Shown here piece by piece: positions 1-9,282 of a stretch of DNA of 64,000 bases. How positions within the stretch are numbered: position 1 is the stretch's first letter; the number at the start of each line of letters is the position of its first letter. The stretch is taken from assembly GCA_018241995.1 (NCBI GenBank), contig JAFECT010000015.1, forward strand, positions 85,282 through 149,281. Direction: 5' to 3'. This DNA comes from Pseudomonadota bacterium. Lineage in GTDB: Bacteria > Pseudomonadota > Alphaproteobacteria > Caulobacterales > Caulobacteraceae. The notes below the pieces were generated by a model, which saw only the letters and a program-made list of their open reading frames with translations, ran no database searches and was not told where the DNA came from. Position numbers and translations under genes: made by a program.

Positions 1-271
1 CGAGGTTGGAGCCGCCCGAACTCGTCGCGTCATAGCCCTTGCCGGCGGCGGAAGGGCGGGAGTGGAAGTACTCCGGCCGGGCGAAGCTCTGGGCGATCAG
101 GGCCGAGCCGACCACTTGCCCCGCGGGGCCCTTTATCATGCTGCCTGCGGCTCGATTGGGCATGGTGTTCTCGGCGACGGCGGTGACGCCGAGCGGATAG
201 AGCACGCCCAGCAGCGCCGTGAACCAAAGGGTCGAGACGATCGCGGGACGGATTTGAGAGAGCATCGACAT
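1..271 (-). CDS. kdpC: KdpC, potassium-transporting ATPase subunit C (partial, cut by window edge)
   Basis: The first 90 codons of KdpC are visible; the C-terminal half lies beyond position 1. KdpC is the single-span subunit that stabilises the KdpFABC high-affinity K+ pump and helps ATP binding by KdpB. The visible part starts MSMLSQIRPAIV, has one membrane segment at about residues 8-30, then the family-typical stretch ending in FHSRPSAAGKGYDA, where KdpC proteins carry the conserved YFxxRPS motif. It is the last kdp gene seen and starts 30 bases after the preceding outer-membrane protein gene stops. A second ATG two codons in is also possible. Confidence 0.93.
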   Translation of the reverse strand, partial: MSMLSQIRPAIVSTLWFTALLGVLYPLGVTAVAENTMPNRAAGSMIKGPAGQVVGSALIAQSFARPEYFHSRPSAAGKGYDATSSGGSNL

Positions 272-301
272 CGTCGTGTCCTTCGAAAGGGGAGAGCGGC
301 C

Positions 302-1456
302 TCAGAACAGGAGACCGGTCTCAATCATGGCGCGGGACTGGCTGGTCGCTGTGCCCGAGGCCCCGAACGCGAAGCCGGGCGTGACGTGGTCCGCCTTCAC
401 GTAGGAGGCCTCACCGCGCACGAAGAAGGTCTTGAACTGCCAGGTCGGGGTGAGCGTCAGCGACCAGGCCCGGCTGCCAGGGCCATAAAGCAGGCTCGGC
501 GCGCCGCTTGCGAGGCTGCCGGTCGAGCCGATGTACTCGCCGCGTCCGGCCAGGCTGAAGGTGGGGTTGAACGCATACTTGACCAGCAGCGCGCCGCCGG
601 TGGTCGAAGCCTCGTGCGCAATGCCCAGCGGCGTGCTGGCGGGCGCGTGGGTGTACTGCAGATAGGGCGTGACGGTCCACGCCCCCTTGCTGTGGGTCCA
701 GATCAGGTTCCAGATTTGGCTGTTGTTCTGCACCAGCGGTGTCGCGAGCGTGGACTTGTTGGTTGTCCCGGTATTGCCCGACCCGATCAGGGTCACGGTG
801 TCGGCCGGATTGAGGGTGTAGGCCAGCGATCCGGAGACCCAGTTGTACTTGTTGGAATAGAAGCCGTCGTTGACCGAAACCGACAGGCTGACCGGCCCCT
901 TGGCCCAGTTGGCCTGGACCCCGCGGCTGACCGCGGGCTCCTGGTTCCAGAGCAGGCCGCGCGCCAGGTTCATGTTCTGGAAGGTGAAGGTGCTCTCCGC
1001 CCCGATCAGCGTCGGCAGCTTGCCGACCTGGACCGAGAATTCGCTGTTGGGCGCGAACTTCAGGAAGGCGACCGGCACGGCGCCGTAGAAGCCCGTCGTG
1101 GCGTCGGTCGACTTGATGTAGGCCGAGCCTAGCGCCGGCAGGGAATAGGCGCCCGCCTGGACGTAGAACTGCACCGGACCATCGGTCTTTTCGATCCAGA
1201 TCTGGCCGTTGCTGAGGTCGGCCGTGGAATCCTGGTCGCCGGGGACCGGGTGATCCTGGGCGAGGCCCAGACCGCTCAAGGCGCCGCCGACCGAGACCTT
1301 GCCCAGCGGGCCGGCGTCGACGCTCACGGGATTGGGGTTCGGCGCGAGCGGACCGGCGAAGGAGGGTGCAGGCAGGGGATCGGCGAAGGCCACGCCGGCC
1401 GTAAGGGTCAGGGCGCCGGCGGCGAACAGGGTGGAGGCGAGAAGGGAAGCTTTCAT
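302..1456 (-). CDS. Outer-membrane beta-barrel protein embedded in the kdp operon
   Basis: A 384-aa exported protein with a clear signal peptide (cleavage near residue 25, after GVAFA). The rest is made of alternating-polarity strands rich in aromatic residues and ends in Phe (IETGLLF), the usual C-terminal recognition signature of Bam-assembled barrels. It resembles the BBP2/OmpL-like putative porins of unknown substrate; that family call is by general appearance only. It lies between kdpB (38 bases upstream) and kdpC (30 bases downstream) on the same strand, so it is very probably co-transcribed. This suggests, by inference only, a role in letting K+ or another cation cross the outer membrane when potassium is scarce. 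No kdp product of the classical complex looks like this. Confidence 0.85.
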   Translation of the reverse strand: MKASLLASTLFAAGALTLTAGVAFADPLPAPSFAGPLAPNPNPVSVDAGPLGKVSVGGALSGLGLAQDHPVPGDQDSTADLSNGQIWIEKTDGPVQFYVQAGAYSLPALGSAYIKSTDATTGFYGAVPVAFLKFAPNSEFSVQVGKLPTLIGAESTFTFQNMNLARGLLWNQEPAVSRGVQANWAKGPVSLSVSVNDGFYSNKYNWVSGSLAYTLNPADTVTLIGSGNTGTTNKSTLATPLVQNNSQIWNLIWTHSKGAWTVTPYLQYTHAPASTPLGIAHEASTTGGALLVKYAFNPTFSLAGRGEYIGSTGSLASGAPSLLYGPGSRAWSLTLTPTWQFKTFFVRGEASYVKADHVTPGFAFGASGTATSQSRAMIETGLLF

Positions 1457-1493
1457 CGGAATGCTCCAGCGAGAAGGGTTGAGGGTTCGGGGC

Positions 1494-3593
1494 TCAGGGA
1501 TGGCTCGGCGCCAGGCCGACCAGGACCACCAGCCAGTCGATGGCCCAGATGCCGACGAAGGGGACGACGAGCCCGCCCAGGCCGTAGATCGTCAGGTTGC
1601 GTGAGAGCAGCTTGCCGGCGCCGATGGGGCGGTACTTCACGCCCTTCAGGGCGAGCGGGATCAGGGCCACGATCACCAGGGCGTTGAAGATCACCGCCGA
1701 CAGGATCGCGCTCTGGGGGCTATGCAGCCCCATGATGTTGAGCGCGCCCAACGCTGGCAGGGCGCCCACGAAGATCGCAGGGATGATCGCGAAATACTTG
1801 GCCACGTCGTTGGCGATGGAGAAGGTGGTCAGGGACCCGCGGGTGATCAGCATCTGCTTGCCGACCTCGACGATCTCGATGAGCTTGGTCGGGTCGCTGT
1901 CGAGGTCGACCATGTTGCCGGCCTCGCGCGCGGCCTGGGTGCCTGTCTGCATGGCCACGCCGACGTCGGCCTGGGCGAGCGCCGGGGCGTCGTTGGAGCC
2001 GTCGCCGCACATGGCCACCAGCCGGCCCTTGGCCTGTTCCGCGCGGATCAGGCGCAGCTTGTCCTCGGGCGTGGCCTCGGCCAGGAAATCGTCGACGCCG
2101 GCTTCCGAGGCGATGGTGGCGGCGGTCACCGGGTTGTCGCCGGTGATCATGATGGTGCGCAGGCCCATCCGACGCAGGTCGGCGAAGCGCTCCTTCACGC
2201 CAGGCTTGACCACGTCCTTGAGGTGGATGACGCCCACTAGCTTACCGTTCTCGGCCACGGCGAGGGGTGTGCCCCCGGCGCGGGCGATACGATCGATCGC
2301 GGACGCCACCTCGGCGGGAAGCGCCTTGGGGTCGAGCCCGACGTGCTTGCAGATCGAGTCGACCGCGCCCTTGCGCCAGCTGAAGGTCGGCGTGTCGAGG
2401 CCGGACATGCGGGTGGTGGCGCTGAACGCGACGGCCTTGCCGTCCGCAGGCAGAGTCTCGGTCAGCCCGTTCTTCTCGCGCGCCAGTTCGATGATCGAGC
2501 GGCCTTCAGGGGTCTCGTCAGCCAGGGAGGCCATCAGGGCGGCCCACAGGGCCTTGTCGGCGGGCACGCCGGGGGCGGGCACGACCTCGACGGCGAGGCG
2601 ATTGCCGTAGGTGATGGTGCCGGTCTTATCGAGCAGCAGGGTGTCGACGTCGCCGGAGGCCTCGACCGCGCGGCCCGACGTGGCCAGCACATTGACCTTC
2701 AAGAGCCGGTCCATGCCGGCGATGCCGATGGCGGAAAGGAGCCCGCCGATGGTCGTCGGTATCAGGCACACGAAGAGGGCGCCCAGCACCAAGGGGTCGA
2801 GCTGCTCGCCTGAGTATTTGCCGAGGCCCAACAGGGTCACGACCGCGATCAGGAACACCAGGGTCAGGCCGGCCAGCAGCACGGCGAGGGCGATCTCATT
2901 GGGGGTCTTCCGGCGGTCGGCGCCTTCGACCATGGCGATCATGCGGTCGAGGAAGGTCGAGCCGGGGTCGGCGGTGATGCGCACCTTGATCCAGTCGGAG
3001 ACCACTGTGGTGCCGCCGGTGACGGCGGAGCGGTCGCCTCCGGCCTCGCGGATCACCGGCGCGCTCTCGCCGGTGATGGCGGCCTCGTTGACCGAGGCCA
3101 CGCCCTCGACGATCTCCCCGTCGGACGGGATCACGTCGCCGGCCTCCACCAGCACGATGGCGCCGGCAAACAGTTCGTGGGCCGGGGTCGGCACGACCGT
3201 GCCGGTCTTGGGGTCGACGATGACCTTGGCCTTGGTGGTGACGCGCGAGGCCCGAAGCGCATTGGCGGCGGCCTTGCCGCGGCCCTCGGCCACGCTCTCG
3301 GCGAAGTTGGCGAACAGGACCGTGGCCCACAGCCAGGCGGCGATCTGGATGGCGAAGCCGGAAGGCTGGCCCTGGGCGATGGCGACGCCGGCCGACAGAG
3401 TCGCGAGGGCGGCGACGACCTCGGTGGCCAGGATCACCGGATTGCCGGTCAGGCGGCGCGGGTCGAGCTTCTTGAAAGCCTCCCAGAGCGCGCGGCCGAG
3501 CACCGCGGGGGAGAAGGTCGTGCCCGAGATGGCGGACTTGGCCTTGCGGGCGTTGTCTCCGGGCGAACCCGGTTCGATGGCGGTGATGGTCAT
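1494..3593 (-). CDS. kdpB: KdpB, potassium-transporting P-type ATPase catalytic subunit
   Basis: 699 aa, normal for the family. KdpB hydrolyses ATP to drive K+ uptake by the KdpFABC complex in the inner membrane. All P-type ATPase landmarks are present: ITGES in the actuator domain (about residue 170), the phosphorylated Asp in [11 protein letters not shown] (about residue 320), MITGDNP, and the hinge motif, here GDGSNDAPA with Ser where most pumps have Thr. The serine of the actuator-loop TGES, which can be phosphorylated to shut the pump off in E. coli, is retained. It lies between kdpA (28 bases upstream) and the barrel protein gene. Confidence 0.97.
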   Translation of the reverse strand: MTITAIEPGSPGDNARKAKSAISGTTFSPAVLGRALWEAFKKLDPRRLTGNPVILATEVVAALATLSAGVAIAQGQPSGFAIQIAAWLWATVLFANFAESVAEGRGKAAANALRASRVTTKAKVIVDPKTGTVVPTPAHELFAGAIVLVEAGDVIPSDGEIVEGVASVNEAAITGESAPVIREAGGDRSAVTGGTTVVSDWIKVRITADPGSTFLDRMIAMVEGADRRKTPNEIALAVLLAGLTLVFLIAVVTLLGLGKYSGEQLDPLVLGALFVCLIPTTIGGLLSAIGIAGMDRLLKVNVLATSGRAVEASGDVDTLLLDKTGTITYGNRLAVEVVPAPGVPADKALWAALMASLADETPEGRSIIELAREKNGLTETLPADGKAVAFSATTRMSGLDTPTFSWRKGAVDSICKHVGLDPKALPAEVASAIDRIARAGGTPLAVAENGKLVGVIHLKDVVKPGVKERFADLRRMGLRTIMITGDNPVTAATIASEAGVDDFLAEATPEDKLRLIRAEQAKGRLVAMCGDGSNDAPALAQADVGVAMQTGTQAAREAGNMVDLDSDPTKLIEIVEVGKQMLITRGSLTTFSIANDVAKYFAIIPAIFVGALPALGALNIMGLHSPQSAILSAVIFNALVIVALIPLALKGVKYRPIGAGKLLSRNLTIYGLGGLVVPFVGIWAIDWLVVLVGLAPSHP

Positions 3594-3621
3594 GGGATAT
3601 CTCCTAAGCGTCGCGTGACGC

Positions 3622-5331
3622 TCAGCGGCCGCCGACCGCGTGGAGCACTTGGAAGTGCTCCACGATCGGGCCGAGGGCGAGGGCGGGGAAGTACTGCAGG
3701 CCGCCGAGGATCAGGATCACCCCGATCAACAGGCCGACGAACAGCGGGCCGTGGGTTGGCAGCGTGCCGGCGGAGGGCTCGAGCTTGGGCTTGGCCGCGA
3801 GCGACCCGGCGATGGCCAGGACCGGCACGACATAGGCGAAGCGGCCGAGCAGCATGGCGATGCCGAGCGTGCTGTTCCAGTAGGGAACGTTGGCGCTGAG
3901 GCCGGCGAAGGCCGAGCCGTTGTTCCCGGCGGCGGAGCTGTAGGCGTAGAGCACCTCCGACAGGCCGTGCGGGCCGGGGTTGGCCAGGGCCTTCAGGGCA
4001 TCGGGCAGGACCACGGCGACCGCCGAGAAGCCCAGGATCGCCAGGGGCAGGATCAGGACCGCGAGCATGGCGAACCTGATCTCACGCGCCTCGACCTTCT
4101 TGCCGAGGTACTCGGGCGTGCGTCCGACCATCAGCCCGGCGACGAACACGGCCAGCAGCGCCATGACCACCATGCCGTAGAGGCCGGAGCCGACGCCGCC
4201 CGGCAGGATCTCGCCCAGCTGGATCATGAACATCGCCATGCCGCCGCCGAGCGGCATCAGGCTGTCGTGCGTGGCGTTGACGCCGCCGTCCGAGGCCCCC
4301 GTCGTGAAGGCGACCCAGGTGGCGGTGGAGGCCGCGCCAAAGCGCACCTCCTTGCCCTCCATGTTAACGCCCGTGGCCACGTGGGCGGCGTGCTGGGCGG
4401 GCGGGGTCTGGGTCTCGGCGGCGTAGACGGTCGAGGCGGCGGCGGCGACCAGGATGGTCATGACCGCGATCAGGGCGCGCGCGTCCTTGCCGGCGAAGGC
4501 GACCTTTCCGAAGGCGAACACGCACGCCAGGCTCAGCGCGTTCATGGCGATCATCTCGATCAGGTTGGTGATCGCGTTGGGGTTTTCGAACGGATGGGCG
4601 GAGTTGGCGTTGAAGATGCCGCCGCCGTTGGTGCCCAACTGCTTGATGATCTCCTGGCTGGCGGTCGGATAGAGTGGGATCGCCTGCTTGGCGCCCTCAA
4701 GGCCCGTGGCGTCCACGTGGCCGAGGAGGGTCTGGGGCACGCCCAGCCAGACCAGGACGAGCGCGCCCACGATGCTGATCGGCAGCAGCACGTAGAGGCT
4801 GATCCGGGTCAGATCGGCCCAGAAGTTGCCGAGGTCCGTAGCCCGGTTCGCCGCGAAGGCGCGCGCGACGGCCGCGGCCATGGCGATGCCGGCGGCGGCG
4901 GACAGGAAGTTGTGGCTGGTCAGGCCGGCCATCTGGGAGAAGGTCGAGGCGGCCTGCTCGGGCGTGTAGGACTGCCAGTTGGTGTTGGTGACGAAACTGA
5001 CCGCGGTGTTGAAGGCCAGGTCCGGGCTCATGCCCGCGAACTTCTGCGGGTTCAGCGGCAGCAGGTCCTGGAAGCGCAGGATCAGGTAGAGCACCACGAA
5101 ACTCGCGGCGCTGAAGGCCAGCATGGCCACGGTGTAGCCGAACCAGCTTTGGCCCTTCTTCGGGTCGATGCCGAAGGCGAAGTAGGACACCCGTTCGACG
5201 GGTTTCAGCACCGGGTCGAGCCAGGTGCGCCCGCCGGTCCAGACCTGCGCCAGATAGAGGCCCAAGGGCCAGGCTATGGCCAAGCTCAGGCCGATGGTGA
5301 AGGCGATTTCCGCCCAGCCGCGCCAATCCAT
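3622..5331 (-). CDS. kdpA: KdpA, potassium-transporting ATPase K+-selective subunit
   Basis: 569 aa, ten or so membrane spans, normal length. KdpA is the channel-like subunit related to the SKT potassium transporters and sets K+ selectivity. The four pore-loop motifs are visible: [45 protein letters not shown] and [10 protein letters not shown]. The start MDWRGWAEI fits family N-termini. It is preceded by kdpF with 23 bases between them and followed by kdpB. No kdpDE sensor genes lie within the window; they could be to the left of position 1. Confidence 0.97.
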   Translation of the reverse strand: MDWRGWAEIAFTIGLSLAIAWPLGLYLAQVWTGGRTWLDPVLKPVERVSYFAFGIDPKKGQSWFGYTVAMLAFSAASFVVLYLILRFQDLLPLNPQKFAGMSPDLAFNTAVSFVTNTNWQSYTPEQAASTFSQMAGLTSHNFLSAAAGIAMAAAVARAFAANRATDLGNFWADLTRISLYVLLPISIVGALVLVWLGVPQTLLGHVDATGLEGAKQAIPLYPTASQEIIKQLGTNGGGIFNANSAHPFENPNAITNLIEMIAMNALSLACVFAFGKVAFAGKDARALIAVMTILVAAAASTVYAAETQTPPAQHAAHVATGVNMEGKEVRFGAASTATWVAFTTGASDGGVNATHDSLMPLGGGMAMFMIQLGEILPGGVGSGLYGMVVMALLAVFVAGLMVGRTPEYLGKKVEAREIRFAMLAVLILPLAILGFSAVAVVLPDALKALANPGPHGLSEVLYAYSSAAGNNGSAFAGLSANVPYWNSTLGIAMLLGRFAYVVPVLAIAGSLAAKPKLEPSAGTLPTHGPLFVGLLIGVILILGGLQYFPALALGPIVEHFQVLHAVGGR

Positions 5332-5354
5332 GGCGAGCGCTCCTCTGTCGATTT

Positions 5355-5441
5355 CTAGAATTTGTCGGGGCGAAGCAGGGCGGCGACCATGTAGATGGCC
5401 ACGCCCAGGGCGGCGACGCCGTAAATCACGCTGACGATCAT
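5355..5441 (-). CDS. kdpF: KdpF, 28-aa stabilising peptide of the Kdp pump
   Basis: A 28-codon gene found by reading the minus strand directly upstream of kdpA. The peptide begins [13 protein letters not shown] and ends LLRPDKF; the single membrane helix followed by a short LxRPxxF tail is the KdpF signature. KdpF packs against KdpA in the inner membrane and stabilises the complex. It lies between kdpA and another small membrane peptide gene. Confidence 0.9.
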   Translation of the reverse strand: MIVSVIYGVAALGVAIYMVAALLRPDKF

Positions 5442-5445
5442 GGTC

Positions 5446-5529
5446 TTACGCCTTCTTCAGCAGCGCGGCGTAGCCGATGAACGCGGCGAAAACAGCGATG
5501 CCGAGCGCGATGTAGATAATGTCGTTCAT
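5446..5529 (-). CDS. 27-aa single-span membrane peptide, first gene of the kdp operon
   Basis: An ATG-started 27-aa frame (starts MNDIIYIALGIAV, ends LLKKA) preceded by GGAGAG six bases before the start. It consists of one hydrophobic helix and a Lys-Lys tail, and stops four bases before kdpF starts. It is not KdpF itself, since kdpF follows and carries the RPDKF tail. Similar short peptides are known ahead of kdpF in some proteobacteria but I cannot name a family. It could be a second stabilising peptide or a regulatory small protein. Support is the ribosome site, the operon position and the membrane-helix composition. Confidence 0.65.
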   Translation of the reverse strand: MNDIIYIALGIAVFAAFIGYAALLKKA

Positions 5530-5594
5530 TTCGACTCTCCGAATTCTATCGGCTTCTCGATGTGGAACAGTTTTCCATTGCGCCTTTGAGCGCC

Positions 5595-5608
5595 TTGACT
5601 TACGTCAA
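5595..5608. promoter_or_regulatory. FNR/CRP-family-like palindrome (TTGA-N6-TCAA) upstream of kdp
   Basis: Perfect inverted repeat TTGACTTACGTCAA, extended one base each side to CTTGAC-TTAC-GTCAAG. It fits the TTGA-N6-TCAA pattern bound by FNR/FixK-type regulators. It lies 65 bases upstream of the first kdp-operon start and about 170 bases upstream of the divergent gene at 5781, so either could be the target. Binding is inferred from the pattern only. Confidence 0.5.
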
Positions 5609-5780
5609 GCGCCCCAAAAAGCGGCTCAAGTTCGAGCGAAGAGATCGGCCTTTAGGGCTCAGGTTTCGATTGGGAGAAGGCGCCGGCGGCATAAAGGCCG
5701 CATAAGGATCGAAACGCGGACTTCGGCGGTCATGGCGTGTATGGTGAAGCAGGTCCGGCTTTCGGGCCCTGGAGATGCGC

Positions 5781-6137
5781 ATGGCGGCCCCGAAGAAATC
5801 CCCGATCGTGGCCAAGCCGCCGCGGCCCAAGATTCCGGAATTCCGCGCCGCTATCGCCCAGGCCCTGGCCGACGGGATCGACCGGGACACGCTGGTGCTG
5901 CGCCTGACGCTGCGCGACGAGGCGGACCTGAGACGTAATCCCAGTGTGGCTATGGAGGAGATCAGCTACGCCAACGGCGCGATGCGCTTTCTGGGCGTGC
6001 GGGTGGTCGGCGGCGGGGCGGAGAGCGCGCTCGACACCAGCGGGGTGGAGCCGGAGCCTGCCGAGCCCAAACCCACGAAAGCGAAGAAGGTGACGAAGCC
6101 GCGCAAGAAGGCCGAGGCGGCCGTCGCAGCGGGCTGA
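5781..6137 (+). CDS. Conserved-looking hypothetical protein with Lys/Pro-rich tail
   Basis: 118 aa. I do not recognise the family. The N-terminal part (about residues 15-75) is a compact mixed helical segment (IPEFRAAIAQALADG, LRLTLRDEADLRRNP), and the C-terminal third is a disordered Pro, Lys and Ala-rich tail. The start at 5781 is preferred over an ATG six bases earlier because GGAG at 5771 then sits at normal spacing. It is divergent from the kdp operon and ends convergently with the gene at 6193. Cytosolic, no membrane segment. Confidence 0.6.
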   Translation: MAAPKKSPIVAKPPRPKIPEFRAAIAQALADGIDRDTLVLRLTLRDEADLRRNPSVAMEEISYANGAMRFLGVRVVGGGAESALDTSGVEPEPAEPKPTKAKKVTKPRKKAEAAVAAG

Positions 6138-6146
6138 AGCCGCAAG

Positions 6147-6175
6147 CCGCGGCGAAGCGTTGCGCTTCGCCGCGG
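6147..6175. terminator. Perfect 13-bp stem-loop between convergent genes
   Basis: CCGCGGCGAAGCG, a three-base TTG loop, then the exact reverse complement. It lies between the stops of two convergent genes (6137 and 6193) and could end transcription in both directions, although no clear T-run follows on either side. Confidence 0.5.
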
Positions 6176-6192
6176 GCCAAGCAGGCCTTGCC

Positions 6193-6516
6193 TTAGGCGG
6201 GCATCGCTTCGCGCTCTAGCGGGCGCACATCCATGTCATCGTTATCTTCGGTGTCGAGCAGCTCAGTCTCGGGCTTGGCTTCCGTCGCCGGACGCGCGCG
6301 GGCGGCGAAGAAGCCTCGCTCGCCGCTGACGTTGATCTGGCACGGCCGGCCGAGGTCCTGGCAGGCCCGAGCACGGCGCGTGGCGGCGGCGCGGGCTTCT
6401 TCCATCGTGCGGCAGGGGTCCAGCAGTTCGCCCTCGTGCTCCACGCCCCAGCCGTCTGCATGCGGCGTAACAGTGAAAACGGCGCGGGTCTGGGTGTCGC
6501 TCTTCTGGAATTTCAT
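6193..6516 (-). CDS. DUF2188-like small hypothetical protein
   Basis: 107 aa. The first half (VFTVTPHADGWGVEHEG, then EEARAAATRRARACQDLG and PCQINV) follows the DUF2188 pattern: a beta-hairpin with 'DGW.v..eg', a helix, then a final strand. Such proteins are cytosolic and of unknown role. The last 35 residues are acidic and probably disordered. It is divergent from the cold-shock gene at 6795, with an AT-richer 278-base intergenic region that must hold both promoters. Confidence 0.6.
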   Translation of the reverse strand: MKFQKSDTQTRAVFTVTPHADGWGVEHEGELLDPCRTMEEARAAATRRARACQDLGRPCQINVSGERGFFAARARPATEAKPETELLDTEDNDDMDVRPLEREAMPA

Positions 6517-6794
6517 GAAACTCTCTGTGAATTCAGTTCAAACGATAAATTTTCGGTCGCCCGCGAACGAATTTTCAGCGGGGCCGTCACCGATTTTCTT
6601 GGAGATTTGCTTGAGTCCGTTTGCAAATAGGCCGATTTCGTGCAAAACACAATCTATCGAATATCGTACGGTTCGGTCGCTAATCCCGCTTGGCTTTTCG
6701 TCGAGTTCCGGACCTGCCCCTCGGACATTTCGAAATTGCGATCATGCCGCCCACAGGGCGCGCGTGAATACTCAAATCATAGGATAAATGTCTC

Positions 6795-7004
6795 ATGGCT
6801 ACCGGTATCGTGAAGTGGTTCAACGCCCAAAAGGGTTTCGGCTTCATCCAGCCTGATGAAGGCGGCGCGGACGTGTTCGTGCACATCTCGGCGGTGGAGC
6901 GCTCGGAACTGGGCTCGATCCACGAAGGCCAGAAGCTGAGCTACGAGCTGGAGCGCGACGCCCGCAACGGCAAGCTCTCGGCCAGCCAGCTGCAAGGCGC
7001 CTGA
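6795..7004 (+). CDS. Cold-shock domain protein (CspA family)
   Basis: 69 aa, one complete cold-shock domain. RNA-binding motifs RNP1 (KGFGFI) and RNP2 (VFVHIS) are intact, and the protein starts [14 protein letters not shown] like most Csp proteins. It would bind single-stranded RNA or DNA and act as an RNA chaperone. It sits alone, with a long AT-rich upstream region (6517-6794) that could supply the structured leader common for csp genes, and a strong terminator 33 bases after the stop. Confidence 0.95.
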   Translation: MATGIVKWFNAQKGFGFIQPDEGGADVFVHISAVERSELGSIHEGQKLSYELERDARNGKLSASQLQGA

Positions 7005-7036
7005 TCCAGGCGTCTCTCGCGGTCAGCGAAAACGAA

Positions 7037-7065
7037 GGGGCCGGCTGCGAAGCCGGCCCCTTTTT
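7037..7065 (+). terminator. Rho-independent terminator of the cold-shock gene
   Basis: GGGGCCGGCT, loop GCGA, AGCCGGCCCC, then TTTTT. A textbook 10-bp GC stem with a T-run. Confidence 0.93.
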
Positions 7066-7093
7066 GCATTCCGATAGGGCGAAGAAGAACGGT

Positions 7094-7363
7094 CTAGCCG
7101 ACCACTTCGAAATAGGCGCGGTCGCTGCCCTCGGTGTGACCCAGCACCACGATGCGGCAGGCGCGACCGTCGTCCAACACCAGCGAACCGCTGCCGGCGC
7201 GATAGAAGTCGCGCGCGGTGGTCGGCTGCAGCAACAGGGCCCCGCGGGCGCCGATCGGCGCGCGGGAGGTGTATTTGCGCACTGGCATCTCGTAGCTCGC
7301 CGTACCGGTGAAGCCCAAGAAGCTCAGGGCGCCTTCGCCGGCCTGCATGACCGGGGCCGTCAT
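7094..7363 (-). CDS. 89-aa hypothetical protein, possibly PilZ-like
   Basis: Starts MTAPVMQAGEGALSFLG and ends AYFEVVG. It is predicted to be all-beta, with a pattern (RKYTSRAPIGARGALLL, then a strand ending RIVVLGHTEGSDRAYFEVV) faintly like PilZ or small beta-barrel domains, but there is no clear RxxxR and D/NxSxxG pair, so c-di-GMP binding cannot be claimed. The reading frame runs upstream to 7636 without a stop, but the extension overlaps edd and looks like shadow sequence, so the ATG at 7363 is chosen. It ends convergently with the cold-shock gene terminator. Confidence 0.55.
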   Translation of the reverse strand: MTAPVMQAGEGALSFLGFTGTASYEMPVRKYTSRAPIGARGALLLQPTTARDFYRAGSGSLVLDDGRACRIVVLGHTEGSDRAYFEVVG

Positions 7364-7469
7364 TGTTCTGCTCACTAGCGCCTCGCAAGGTTGCCTGAAG
7401 AGAGAACGGCTATGGCGACGCTTCGATCCCCCGCCGGGGCGTGATCTTTTTCTGAAGCGCGGCGGAACC

Positions 7470-9275
7470 CTAGCGTAGCAGGCCCCCGCCGAGTTCCGCC
7501 GGCGCGGCCACGGCGCGGAAACCCCGGAACAGCTCACGGCCCAGGCCGAACTGAGGCTGGCTGTGCACAACCGGTTGGCGCGCGGTGAAGACGGCGGGAT
7601 CAAGCAGCACCTCAAGCGTCCCGCGCTCCGCATCAAGGCGGATCGGGTCGCCTTCGCGCAGGCGCGCGATCGGGCCGCCCTCTTCGGCTTCGGGGGTCAG
7701 GTGGATGGCGGCGGGCACCTTGCCGGAGGCGCCGGACATGCGCCCGTCGGTGACCAGGGCGACCTTTCGGCCCTTGTCCTGCAGCACCGACAAGGGCGGG
7801 GTCAGCTTGTGCAGCTCGGGCATGCCGTTGGCGCGCGGACCCTGGAAGCGCAGCACCGCCACGAAATCGCGATCGAGTTCGCCGCGCTTGAAGGCGGCGA
7901 TGAAGTCGTCCTGGTCGTGGAAGATCAGGGCCGGCGCCTCGACCACCCGATGCTCCGGCGCAACGGCGGAGACCTTGATCACCGCGCGGCCCAGGTCGCC
8001 GGTCAGGAGCTTCAGGCCGCCCTCCGCATCGAACGGGTCCGAGGCCGGACGCAGCACGTCGAGGTCGAGCGAGACGGGCGCCGCGTCGCGCCATGCCAGC
8101 TGATCGCCATCGAGGAAAGGCTCGCGGGCGTAGGGCCTGAGACCCCCGCCGGCGACGGTGACGGTGTCCTCGTGCAGCAGGCCGGCGTCGAGCAGCTCCC
8201 GTGTCAGGAAGGCCATGCCGCCCGCCGCGTGGAAGCGGTTCACGTCGGCCGACCCGTTCGGATAGATTCGCGCCAGCAGGGGCGTCACCCGCGACAGGTC
8301 GGCCATGTCGGTCCAATCGACCACGATGCCCGCGGCGCGGGCCATGGCCGGGATGTGCAGGGCGTGGTTGGTCGAGCCGCCGGTGGCCATCAGGCCGACG
8401 ATGCCGTTGACGATGGCCCGCTCGTCGATGACGTGGGCCAGGGGTGCGGAGCCCTCGCGCGCCAGGGTCACGGCGCGACGGGCGGCGGCGCGGGTCAGGG
8501 CGTCGCGGAGCGGCGTGCCCGGGTTGACGAAGGCCGTGCCGGGCAGGTGCACGCCCATCAGCTCCATCAGCATCTGGTTGGAGTTGGCGGTGCCGTAGAA
8601 GGTGCAGGTGCCGGCCGCATGGTAGGAGGCGGCCTCGGCCTCCAGCAGTTCCTCGCGCCCGACCTCGCCGCGCGCGAACAGCTCGCGGATGCGGGCCTTT
8701 TCCTTGTTGGGGATGCCGGGCGTCATGGGTCCGGCGGGTACGAACAGGAAGGGCAGGTGGCCGAAGCTCAGGCTCCCGATCATCAGCCCCGGCACGATCT
8801 TGTCGCAGACGCCCAGGCACAGGGCGGCGTCGAACATGTCGTGCGACATCGCCACGGCGGTGGAGAGCGCGATCACCTCGCGCGAGAACAGCGACAGCTC
8901 CATCCCCGCCTGGCCCTGGGTCACGCCATCGCACATGGCGGGAACGCCGCCGGCGACCTGGGCCGTGCAGCCGTCCTCCCGCACCGCGGCCTTGATCAGG
9001 TCGGGATAGGTCTGGAATGGCTGATGCGCCGACAGCATGTCGTTGTAGGCGGTGACGATGCCGACGTTGACCGCGTCCGAAGCCCTGAGGCGCAGCTTGT
9101 CCGCGGCCGGAGAGGCGGCGAAGGCGTGAGCGAGGTTGCCGCAACTGAGGTGGCTTCTCGATCGCCCCTGGCCGCGGGCGGCGTCCATGCGCGCCAGGTA
9201 GTCAGCCCGGCTCTCGCGGCTGCGCTCGACGATGCGCGCGGTGACGTCGGCGACGACGGGGTTCAGTTGCGGCAC
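7470..9275 (-). CDS. edd: Phosphogluconate dehydratase (Entner-Doudoroff)
   Basis: 601 aa, standard length for Edd of the IlvD/Edd family. It dehydrates 6-phosphogluconate to 2-keto-3-deoxy-6-phosphogluconate in the cytosol. Cysteines expected to hold the iron-sulphur cluster occur in [19 protein letters not shown] and [14 protein letters not shown]; further conserved motifs are [11 protein letters not shown] and [14 protein letters not shown]. The start is GTG at 9275, eight bases after the pgl stop, with GAGG overlapping that stop. It is the last gene of the minus-strand nag-zwf-pgl-edd operon. The aldolase gene eda is not in the window. Confidence 0.96.
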   Translation of the reverse strand: MPQLNPVVADVTARIVERSRESRADYLARMDAARGQGRSRSHLSCGNLAHAFAASPAADKLRLRASDAVNVGIVTAYNDMLSAHQPFQTYPDLIKAAVREDGCTAQVAGGVPAMCDGVTQGQAGMELSLFSREVIALSTAVAMSHDMFDAALCLGVCDKIVPGLMIGSLSFGHLPFLFVPAGPMTPGIPNKEKARIRELFARGEVGREELLEAEAASYHAAGTCTFYGTANSNQMLMELMGVHLPGTAFVNPGTPLRDALTRAAARRAVTLAREGSAPLAHVIDERAIVNGIVGLMATGGSTNHALHIPAMARAAGIVVDWTDMADLSRVTPLLARIYPNGSADVNRFHAAGGMAFLTRELLDAGLLHEDTVTVAGGGLRPYAREPFLDGDQLAWRDAAPVSLDLDVLRPASDPFDAEGGLKLLTGDLGRAVIKVSAVAPEHRVVEAPALIFHDQDDFIAAFKRGELDRDFVAVLRFQGPRANGMPELHKLTPPLSVLQDKGRKVALVTDGRMSGASGKVPAAIHLTPEAEEGGPIARLREGDPIRLDAERGTLEVLLDPAVFTARQPVVHSQPQFGLGRELFRGFRAVAAPAELGGGLLR

Positions 9276-9282
9276 GAGGACC

